Below are positions 6,963 to 12,787 of a stretch of 23,500 nt of DNA, piece after piece. The notes beneath the pieces are model-generated. The model was not told the origin of the DNA, ran no database searches, and worked only from the letters and a program-made list of their open reading frames with translations. Numbering within the stretch: the stretch's first letter is position 1; the number at the start of each line of letters is the position of its first letter. The stretch lies in assembly GCA_964511405.1 (NCBI GenBank), contig CAZEFK010000116.1, forward strand, positions 1-23,500, in the 5' to 3' direction. Both the position numbers and the translations under genes were made by a program. Source of the stretch: CAZEFK01 sp964511405 (lineage in GTDB: Bacteria; Pseudomonadota; Alphaproteobacteria; Elsterales; Elsteraceae).

Positions 6963-7505
6963 TTACGCCAGCGCCTTGTCGAAATGGGTGCTGGAGGCGG
7001 ACTCGCCGATCTCCTGGTAGCCGGCCGCGTGCCAGAAAGCGATCGTGGCCGCGGCGTCGCTGCTGGCGTGCAGATACATGGTGCGGTAGCCCATGGCTGC
7101 GGCCTCCTGCTCGGCCAGCCGGCCGAGCCAGCGGCCCAGCCCGTGCCGGCGCCGGTCCCGGCGCACATAGACCCGCCACAGCGACGCCACCCGGTCGCCC
7201 TCGCCATAGCGCTCGGCGAACTCGGCCAGCAGCTGCGGCTTCCAGCCCAGGCCCCGGATCCCGGCGGTGGCGACCAAGGCGCCGTCACCGCCGCGCAGCA
7301 GCCAGAAGGCGCCGCGGTTGCGTCCGGCATAGTGGTTGGCCTCGGCCGGCCAAGTCAGCGAGTCGAGGTCCACATGCCAGTCCGGGCGATAGTCGAAGTC
7401 ATAGAACTCCTTGATCACCGCCAGGCAGAAGTCGCGGGCCTCGTGGTGGTCCGGACCCGGGTCGTCGTCCAGCCGCGCCAGCGTCAGCCCATCGGGGGCG
7501 ATCAT
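6963..7505 (-). CDS. GNAT-family N-acetyltransferase in the metal-export operon
   Basis: Encodes 180 residues. The GNAT acetyl-CoA-binding motif is RVYVRRDRRRHGLGRWLGRLAE (RRHGLG), followed by AAAMGYRTMYLHASSDAAATIAFWHAAGYQEIGE, the typical end of the fold. A substrate-binding N-terminal part includes FYDFDYRPDWHVDLD. The ATG at 7505 is preceded by GGGAGG at good spacing; the open frame continues further upstream only as a shadow of the transporter gene. It begins 14 bp after the end of the NicO transporter gene and so is likely in its operon. A role in metal stress is suggested only by position. The acceptor is unknown. Confidence 0.85.
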   Translation of the reverse strand: MIAPDGLTLARLDDDPGPDHHEARDFCLAVIKEFYDFDYRPDWHVDLDSLTWPAEANHYAGRNRGAFWLLRGGDGALVATAGIRGLGWKPQLLAEFAERYGEGDRVASLWRVYVRRDRRRHGLGRWLGRLAEQEAAAMGYRTMYLHASSDAAATIAFWHAAGYQEIGESASSTHFDKALA

Positions 7506-7519
7506 GGTCAGCCTCCCGC

Positions 7520-8641
7520 TCACAGCGCGCCGGCCGCCGACAGGGCCGCGAGGCCGGAGTAGCCCATGTAGGAACCCATGGCGATGATCACGATGCTGGA
7601 AAAGTAGGGCGCACGCTCGGCAATCGCACCGAACCCCGACCACCGGCGCGACATGTGCCGCACCCCGATGGCGGCCCCGACCCCAGCCGCAACCATGGTC
7701 AGCGCCAACCCGACGCTGAACGCGGTCACCAACATGACGCCGAGGATGAACTGCTTCAGCTGCAGGCACAGGATCAGCACCGTGATCGCCGCTGGGCACG
7801 GGATCAGCCCGCCGGTCAGGCCGAACATGACGATCTGGCCGGTGGTCACCTGGCGGTTGGCGAAGCGCCGTTTGATGTCGTTGGCATGGGCAAGCTGGTG
7901 CGCATCCTGGTACCCGCCGCCCGACACGTCGAGGCCGTGCCCGTGGTCGTGCTCGGCGAACTCGACGTCGAAGCCATGGTCGTGGTCGTCATGCTCGAGG
8001 TTGAGCGTCGCCGTGAATTCGTGGGGCTCGGGCACCACGTCCAGCGACTCCAGGTAGCCGTCCTTGGCCGCGAACGCGAACACGCGGCGGGTGCCGTCGG
8101 ACCGGGTGACGGCGACGCTGACCGCTTCGGGCCCCCAGCGATCGCCGCTCAGCGTATGGATGCGCCAGCGCGCCGGGGCACCACCCGCCTCGGCCAGCTC
8201 CAGGCCCAGCACGCCATGGCCGGTGTTGACCGGTCGCACATCGGACCCGATGCCGGGGGCCTGCTGGGCCGCCCGGGCGTGGGCCTTGGCCGCCTGCTGC
8301 TCGCGCCAGGTGCGCAGCAGCATCCACAGCGCGATGGTGATCACCAGGATGGCCGAGGCGACCTCGAAATAGGGCTCGCTGGCCTCGGCATCGATGCCGC
8401 CGACCGTGCCCATGCCGACCAGCGACACCACCCACACGATCGCAGTGTGCGAGACGGTCGCCGCCGCCCCCAGCAGCACCGCCTGGCCCACGGTGCCGCG
8501 CACGGCGATGATGAACGCCGCCATCATGGTCTTCGAGTGCCCGGGCTCCAGCCCGTGCAGGGCCCCCAGCATGATCGCCGAGGGGATGAACAGCCACGCG
8601 GCCCAGCCGCCGGCCTGGATGACTTCGGACATCGACGACAT
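7520..8641 (-). CDS. NicO-family nickel/cobalt exporter (RcnA-like) with an inserted loop domain
   Basis: Encodes 373 residues with about six membrane segments. Hallmarks of the NicO/RcnA family are IMLGALHGLEPGHSKTMMAAF (23-43), SHTAIVW (64-70) and FGLTGGLIPCPAAITVLI (273-290). The central loop carries the metal-binding stretches HDDHDHG (217-223) and HDHGHG (231-236). Unlike E. coli RcnA (about 274 residues), this loop has an extra folded segment at about 155-217 (ARWRIHTLSGD, VFAFAAKDGYLESLDVV, EFTATLNLE). It resembles the neighbouring 204-residue protein. The protein should pump Ni(II) or Co(II) out across the inner membrane. The ATG at 8641 has GGAG eight bases upstream. The CsoR-type operator 29 bp upstream suggests metal-induced expression. 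Confidence 0.9.
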   Translation of the reverse strand: MSSMSEVIQAGGWAAWLFIPSAIMLGALHGLEPGHSKTMMAAFIIAVRGTVGQAVLLGAAATVSHTAIVWVVSLVGMGTVGGIDAEASEPYFEVASAILVITIALWMLLRTWREQQAAKAHARAAQQAPGIGSDVRPVNTGHGVLGLELAEAGGAPARWRIHTLSGDRWGPEAVSVAVTRSDGTRRVFAFAAKDGYLESLDVVPEPHEFTATLNLEHDDHDHGFDVEFAEHDHGHGLDVSGGGYQDAHQLAHANDIKRRFANRQVTTGQIVMFGLTGGLIPCPAAITVLILCLQLKQFILGVMLVTAFSVGLALTMVAAGVGAAIGVRHMSRRWSGFGAIAERAPYFSSIVIIAMGSYMGYSGLAALSAAGAL

Positions 8642-8666
8642 GCGTCTCGCTCCGCATTCGCAGTTA

Positions 8667-8697
8667 ATCTTATCCCCCAGGAGGGGATACACGCAAA
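8667..8697 (-). promoter_or_regulatory. CsoR/RcnR-type operator and promoter of the NicO exporter gene
   Basis: The 19-bp element TATCCCCCAGGAGGGGATA (8671-8689) has 7-bp arms TATCCCC and GGGGATA around CAGGA. G/C tracts flanked by AT bases are characteristic of CsoR/RcnR-family operators. On the minus strand a -10-like TAAGAT (8672-8667) and a weak -35-like TTTGCG (8697-8692) bracket it with a 19-bp spacer. The same element stands before the neighbouring unknown gene. Confidence 0.75.
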
Positions 8698-8728
8698 CAA
8701 CCACCGCCGGCGGCTGCCGGTCCGGCGG

Positions 8729-9343
8729 TTAGGGCTGGACCACCGGGACGCAGCGGGTGTGGTAGTGGTCGCCCATCATGACCGCCAGGCGCAGATAGGT
8801 GGCGCCGGCAACCGGGCCGGCGACCAGGCTCCAGGGATCGCCGCCGGGGACCACGGCCAATCGGCGCACCTGGCCGTCGGTCGCGGCCTCGGCGATGGCT
8901 TCCGCGACCACGTCGGCGACGGACGGCGCGTTGGCTTTCTCGGTCTTGTCCATGAAGGTGAAGGTCCAGCGTCCGTCAGCGGCGGGCACCACCTCGACAT
9001 AGGAGTCGTGCCCCATGCTGATCAGGGTGCCGCCCTTGGGACCGGTCGTGACCTCGTAGCCCGGCGCCTGGGGCAGGAGCACGTCGCGACAGCGGGTCGC
9101 GCCGCCCGGTTCCAGGGTGATGCGGGCGCGGTACGCGGTCTCGATCGGGCCGCTGGCGAACACCGTGTCAGGCCGATCACCGGGAAACATGCGCAGCGGC
9201 GCGACCTGGCCGTTGCGCTTGACCGCCTCGACCCGGATGGCCGCCAGTGGCGGCGCGTCGCCGCCGAACGCCAGCCGCCAACGCCCGTCACCAGGATCCG
9301 ACAGCACTACCGTCAAGCCGTCGCCGAACGCGATCGCGACCAT
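8729..9343 (-). CDS. Uncharacterised protein with two similar halves, co-regulated with the Ni/Co exporter
   Basis: Encodes 204 residues. I do not recognise a named family. No signal peptide or membrane segment is visible. The two halves look alike. The first has DGRWRLAF (19-26), GDRPDTVFASGPIETAYRARITL (55-77) and TRC (83-85). The second has DGRWTFTF (123-130), GGDPWSLVAGPVAGATYLRLAV (167-188) and HYHTRC (193-198). The loop segment of the neighbouring NicO exporter (RWRI, then EFTATLNLEHDDHDH) fits the same pattern. The cluster GDHYHTRC could bind metal. The ATG at 9343 has AGGGGAGG six bases upstream; a GTG two codons earlier would lie on the ribosome binding site. A shared operator suggests a role in nickel/cobalt handling, for example as chaperone or exporter partner. 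Confidence 0.75.
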   Translation of the reverse strand: MVAIAFGDGLTVVLSDPGDGRWRLAFGGDAPPLAAIRVEAVKRNGQVAPLRMFPGDRPDTVFASGPIETAYRARITLEPGGATRCRDVLLPQAPGYEVTTGPKGGTLISMGHDSYVEVVPAADGRWTFTFMDKTEKANAPSVADVVAEAIAEAATDGQVRRLAVVPGGDPWSLVAGPVAGATYLRLAVMMGDHYHTRCVPVVQP

Positions 9344-9370
9344 GCGCACCCTCCCCTCGAACTTGCTTCC

Positions 9371-9401
9371 ATCATATCCCCCAGGAGGGGATATGAGTCA
9401 A
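9371..9401 (-). promoter_or_regulatory. CsoR/RcnR-type operator and promoter of the unknown duplicated-domain gene
   Basis: The core TATCCCCCAGGAGGGGATA (9375-9393) is identical to the one before the exporter gene; here the arms extend to 9 bp (CATATCCCC and GGGGATATG, 9373-9395). On the minus strand TTGACT (9401-9396) and TATGAT (9376-9371) flank it with a 19-bp spacer, so the operator fills the promoter. It lies 31 bp before the start codon, nearly the same as for the exporter. Confidence 0.8.
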
Positions 9402-9432
9402 GCCGAAGGACGCCTACGGCCACCCCGCGCCG

Positions 9433-9732
9433 CTACAGGTACTTGGTGATCTCCTTGAACTCTTCGATCGGCTGGCGATCCTTGCCGGCGATCGGGCCGG
9501 CGACGGCTTCCAGGCAGTCGTCCAGGTGGTCGTGGATGAAGGTCTTCTTGGCCTGGCTGATCGCCTTTTCGATGGCGTGCAGCTGCTGCGCAACGTCGAC
9601 GCAGCGCCGCCCGGCCTCGATCATCTCGATGATGCTGCGCAGATGCCCTTCGGCCCGGCGCAGGCGCTTGATGATCTCGGGATGGGTATGGTGATGGACG
9701 GCAACCGCCGCCTCGGACGCCTTCTTGGTCAT
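9433..9732 (-). CDS. CsoR/RcnR-family metal-sensing transcriptional repressor
   Basis: Encodes 99 residues, all alpha-helical. The family core is IIKRLRRAEGHLRSIIEMIEAG, then RRCVDVAQQLHAIEKAISQAKKTFIHDHLDDCLE. The metal-site fingerprint is Cys44, His69 and Cys73 (C-x24-H-x3-C), as in CsoR (copper) and InrS (nickel). A His-rich N-terminus (HHHTH, 13-17) could supply the fourth ligand needed for nickel or cobalt, as in InrS and RcnR. With an NicO exporter next door, Ni(II) or Co(II) is more likely than Cu(I). Without metal it should bind the two identical operators and silence the exporter and the unknown gene. The ATG at 9732 is preferred; a TTG further upstream gives no better alignment. No operator copy lies before this gene itself. 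Confidence 0.9.
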   Translation of the reverse strand: MTKKASEAAVAVHHHTHPEIIKRLRRAEGHLRSIIEMIEAGRRCVDVAQQLHAIEKAISQAKKTFIHDHLDDCLEAVAGPIAGKDRQPIEEFKEITKYL

Positions 9733-9774
9733 GCTTGCAGTCGTAGCCCCCAAGCTGCGGCCCCGGCAAGGCGT

Positions 9775-10563
9775 TTACTCGAAGCGGGCCGTGACCTCGC
9801 CCAGCCCGTCGATGGCCAGGGCGACGCGGTCGCCGGTCGCGATCCAGACCGGCAGCGTCATGCTCCCGGTCATGATCAGGCTCCCCGCCGGCAGCATCAG
9901 GCCCTGGGCAGCCAGGCAGCCGGCCAGCCAGGCGACCGACTCGTAGGGGTGGCCCAGCACGTCGGCGGCGACGCCGCGCGCCGCCTCACGGCCGGCGACG
10001 CGGACGACGCCGGCCAGGCGCCCGGGATCGATCGCCGCCGGGGCGACCGGCGGGCCGACCACGCAGGCGCTGTGGAAGAAATCGTCCGCGGTCATCAGCG
10101 CAGCGCCCGCCACGTGATAGTCGCCATAGCGGTCGTCGACGATCTCGAACGCCGCATGCAGGCTGGCGACCGCCGCCGCAACCCCGGCCCGGCCGACCGG
10201 GCCGTCGCGGGCGTCGAGCGCATGGCCCAGCATGACCGCGATCTCGCACTCCACCGCCGGCCGGCAAAAGGCGGCGTGCTCGAACGCCGCGCCCGGCGCC
10301 CGCACCCCGCGTTCATGAATCCGGCCGGCGCACGGATCGGCGACTTGCAGCAGCCGCTGCATGGCCGAGGTGGTGCTACCGACCTTCCAGCCGATCGCCG
10401 GGCCATGGGTCGCCTGACGGCGCTCGGCGGCGGCGGCCTGGATGCGATAGCCGGCAGCCAGATCGGCGGGCCGCAGAGCCGCCGGCATGTCGCCGACAAA
10501 GGGCGGCCGCTCGGCGCGGCGTCGCAGCAGCCACTCGGCAGCCAGGGCGGGATCCACAGGCAT
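9775..10563 (-). CDS. 2-keto-4-pentenoate hydratase / fumarylacetoacetate hydrolase-family protein
   Basis: Encodes 262 residues, the length of MhpD-type 2-keto-4-pentenoate hydratases, which add water to 2-hydroxypentadienoate in aromatic meta-cleavage pathways. Family marks are IGWKVGSTT (57-65), the metal ligands in CEIAVMLG (Glu105 and Glu107 of VECE), the third acidic ligand in AAFEIVDDRY (Glu140), the C-terminal LPAGSLIMTGSM and TGDRVALAIDGLG. Decarboxylases of the same family look alike, so hydratase against 4-oxalocrotonate decarboxylase or another 2-oxo acid enzyme cannot be decided. It diverges from the WYL regulator across 90 bp holding a palindrome, so it may be that regulator's target. 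It is 42 bp upstream of the csoR-like gene but unrelated in function. Confidence 0.85.
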   Translation of the reverse strand: MPVDPALAAEWLLRRRAERPPFVGDMPAALRPADLAAGYRIQAAAAERRQATHGPAIGWKVGSTTSAMQRLLQVADPCAGRIHERGVRAPGAAFEHAAFCRPAVECEIAVMLGHALDARDGPVGRAGVAAAVASLHAAFEIVDDRYGDYHVAGAALMTADDFFHSACVVGPPVAPAAIDPGRLAGVVRVAGREAARGVAADVLGHPYESVAWLAGCLAAQGLMLPAGSLIMTGSMTLPVWIATGDRVALAIDGLGEVTARFE

Positions 10564-10616
10564 CAGCCGCAGGCTACGCCATGCGCCTCGGCGACACGAT
10601 AGCCTCGCCAGGCCGT

Positions 10617-10636
10617 CCTGACAGGACTATGTCAGG
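10617..10636. promoter_or_regulatory. Palindrome CCTGACA-N6-TGTCAGG between the hydratase and WYL genes
   Basis: A perfect 7-bp inverted repeat with a 6-bp spacer lies 17 bp before the WYL regulator start and 53 bp before the hydratase start. The arms TGACA and TGTCA fit a homodimeric regulator. The adjacent WYL protein is the natural candidate; it could control itself and the divergent hydratase gene. Confidence 0.65.
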
Positions 10637-10653
10637 GACCGCGGGAGGCGGCG

Positions 10654-11349
10654 ATGCGGCGGGCGGACCGGCTGTTCGACATCATCCAGGTGCTGCGCAC
10701 GGCGCGCGGGCCGATCACGGCGGCGGCGCTCGCCGAGCGGCTGGAAGTGACCGTCCGCACCGTTTACCGGGACATCGCCGCCCTGCAGGCGCGCCGCGTG
10801 CCGATCGAAGGGGCGGCGGGACTCGGCTATGTGCTGCGCCGCGGCTTCGACCTGCCGCCGCTGATGTTCACCAGCGACGAAGCCGACGCCATCGCGATCG
10901 GGGCGCGCCTGGTTCGGCGGCTGCGCGACCCCAAGCTGCAGGCCGCTGCCGAGACGGTGCTGGCCAAGCTCACCGCCGTGCTGCCCGAAGCCCTGCGCGC
11001 CCAGGTGGCGGCGCCGCCGATCTATGTCGCCGAGGGCCGGATGCCGGCACCCCAGGCGGTCGACCCGGCCGACATCCGGGCCGCCATCCGTGGCAGCCGC
11101 AAGATGCGCATCGGCTATGTCGACGAGCATGGCCGGCCGAGCGAACGGACGATCTGGCCGATCGCCATGGCCTATTACGTCGACGCCACGCTGATCGGCG
11201 CCTGGTGCGAGCTGCGCGGCGACTACCGCCATTTCCGGGTCGAGCGCATCACGGCCGCGACCCTGCTCGACGACCGCTTCCCCGCCGACCATGCGTTGCG
11301 GGAAGGCTGGATGGCGCTGCCCAAGGCCGCCGCGCCGCAGCCGCGGTAA
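10654..11349 (+). CDS. YafY-type transcriptional regulator with HTH_11 and WYL domains
   Basis: Encodes 231 residues, the usual length of YafY-like regulators. Residues 1-60 form a DeoR-like winged helix (RLFDIIQVLRTARGPITAAALAERLEVTVRTVYRDIAALQARRVPIEG, then GLGYVLRRG). Residues about 140-215 hold a WYL domain (IGYVDEHGRPSERTIWPIAMAYYVDATLIGAWCELRGDYRHFRVERI). WYL domains bind small molecules or nucleic acid ends and switch the regulator. The ATG at 10654 has GGGAGG at good spacing. The palindrome just upstream suggests self-control and control of the divergent hydratase. It converges on the P450 gene with 11 bp between the stops and no visible terminator. Confidence 0.92.
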   Translation: MRRADRLFDIIQVLRTARGPITAAALAERLEVTVRTVYRDIAALQARRVPIEGAAGLGYVLRRGFDLPPLMFTSDEADAIAIGARLVRRLRDPKLQAAAETVLAKLTAVLPEALRAQVAAPPIYVAEGRMPAPQAVDPADIRAAIRGSRKMRIGYVDEHGRPSERTIWPIAMAYYVDATLIGAWCELRGDYRHFRVERITAATLLDDRFPADHALREGWMALPKAAAPQPR

Positions 11350-11360
11350 CACCGGCCGGC

Positions 11361-12509
11361 TCACCCGAACTGCGGGCAGCGGATGTTGGGCGACGGCCGG
11401 TAGCGGACGGCCGCCGCCAGGTCCGCCAGGCCGGGGCAACGGGCCAGCAGGGGCGGCAGCGCCGCCGCGGCGATCCAGGCTGCGATCCGGTCGCCCGGAC
11501 AGGCGTGCCGGCCAAGGCCGAACGTGTACAGCCGGCGTCGGCGGTCAGGATCGAAGCGATCGGGATCGGGATGCATGGCGGGGTCCCGGCCGGCCGCCGC
11601 CAGGACCACAAGGATCGCCGCGCCGGCCGGCACCGCCCGGCCATCGAGCACGGCATCATCGGCCAGGTAGCGGCGGGTGTTCTGGACCGGCGGGTCGTGG
11701 CGCAGCACTTCGGCCACGACATCGTCCAACCGCGCCGGATCACCGGCCAGGGCCCGCGCCGCCGGCTCGCGAACGACGGCCAGCAGCGCGTTGCCGATCA
11801 GCGCGGCCGTCGCTTCGAACGACTGCGACAGGAGTCCCAGGACGTTGGCGGCGACCGCCGCGGGGTCGCACCCGGCCGCGGCGGCGTCCGCTTGCAGGCG
11901 GCCCAGGATGCCGGCATCCGCGACTGCCGCCAGCAGTGCCCGCAGCCGCTCGATCGCGGCGGTGCCGGCCAAGACGGCCTCCGCCGCCGCGCCGGGCCCG
12001 ATGGCTCGGACGAAGGCCGCCACCAATGGGGCCGCATCCGCCAGCCGTGCCGCCGGCACGCCCAGCAGCGCTGCCACCGCGAAGGCCGGCAGATCGGCGA
12101 CGACCCCATCCAGCATCCGCCCGTCGAGCCGGACCGGCGCCGGCGCCAGCCGCGCGGCGATGGCGATGTCGAACGCCGGGGTCACGGCGGCGCGATCGAC
12201 CGCCGCCAGCGCCGCTGCGATGACGCCCTTCATGCGGCGCTGGTCCGGACCGTCGGTCATGCGGACGAGGCGGCCGAACAGGTCGCCGACGGATGTTCCC
12301 CGAAGCCCGACCGGCACCGGCTCGGCCGGCGGACGCACCCGGGCGGCGTCGCAGTCCAGGACCGCGGTCGCGGCCGCGGCGCTCGCCGCGATCCACAGGC
12401 CGAGGCGCGGGTCGGGGGCCAAGCCGCGGCCGACCAGGCCGGCGTAGAAGGGATAAGGGTCGGGATGGCAAACCGCAGCGACGGCATCGGCCGGCAGGGG
12501 CATCGTCAT
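11361..12509 (-). CDS. Cytochrome P450
   Basis: Encodes 382 residues, a soluble bacterial P450 of typical length with no membrane anchor. The heme-binding loop is FGLGRHACPG (330-339), Cys337 being the axial ligand. The K-helix ExxR is EVLR (267-270), followed by HDPPVQNTRRY. The I-helix reads SQSFEATAALIGN (228-240). The usual A/G-G-x-D/E-T is therefore replaced by a motif with the acid and Thr separated by one residue, a pattern I associate with a subset of actinobacterial and proteobacterial P450s. It needs a ferredoxin and reductase, neither of which is in the window. The substrate is unknown. The ATG at 12509 is chosen; a second ATG two codons later is possible. Confidence in the family is very high, in the role low. 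Confidence 0.95.
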   Translation of the reverse strand: MTMPLPADAVAAVCHPDPYPFYAGLVGRGLAPDPRLGLWIAASAAAATAVLDCDAARVRPPAEPVPVGLRGTSVGDLFGRLVRMTDGPDQRRMKGVIAAALAAVDRAAVTPAFDIAIAARLAPAPVRLDGRMLDGVVADLPAFAVAALLGVPAARLADAAPLVAAFVRAIGPGAAAEAVLAGTAAIERLRALLAAVADAGILGRLQADAAAAGCDPAAVAANVLGLLSQSFEATAALIGNALLAVVREPAARALAGDPARLDDVVAEVLRHDPPVQNTRRYLADDAVLDGRAVPAGAAILVVLAAAGRDPAMHPDPDRFDPDRRRRLYTFGLGRHACPGDRIAAWIAAAALPPLLARCPGLADLAAAVRYRPSPNIRCPQFG

Positions 12510-12787
12510 GGGACATCGGGCCTGGTGGGAAACCGGCCCAATCCTATCCCCTCGGCGCGGACCGATGCTTCGGCCGCCGCCGAAGGGTCAAGAGCTGGCA
12601 GCCCTGACGCCAAAGGATCGCGGAGTCCCTGAAAAACTTACACGCGAATGCCGCACATCGTTCCCACTCTGCAACCTTGGCACTTCCTGCCATCCTGTCG
12701 CATGTCGTGACTTCCACTCCGATCCATGGCTCGTTAAGGTTTGCCGTTTATTCCTCAAGGTGAGGCTTCCGACTGGTACGACGGCGT
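12510..12787. other. Divergent intergenic region between P450 and hybrid kinase genes
   Basis: No convincing gene lies here. Two inverted repeats are visible: GGGCC at 12518-12522 pairing with GGCCC at 12535-12539, just ahead of the P450 start, and a perfect 7-bp hairpin CTTCGGC-CGCC-GCCGAAG at 12568-12585. The stretch from about 12610 to 12780 is clearly poorer in GC than its surroundings and should hold the kinase promoter. I could not identify unambiguous -35 and -10 boxes. Confidence 0.5.

Noticed and set aside
6963..7799. A longer version of the GNAT gene reaching into the exporter gene
   Set aside because: The extra N-terminal part lies in another frame of the exporter coding region. 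The ATG at 7505 has a good ribosome binding site and starts the GNAT fold.
7655..9694. A 679-codon plus-strand open frame opposite the metal-export genes
   Set aside because: It runs antisense across three clear minus-strand genes and both intergenic operators. No domain is recognisable.
9733..9774. A possible third CsoR-type operator before the repressor gene (CCCCCAAGCTGCGGCCCC)
   Set aside because: It contains C tracts but lacks the facing G tract and the TAT/ATA flanks of the two real copies.
12678..12691. TGGCAC-like sequence resembling a sigma54 promoter
   Set aside because: The distance between the GG and GC elements is 8 instead of 10 bases, so it does not fit the strict -24/-12 spacing.
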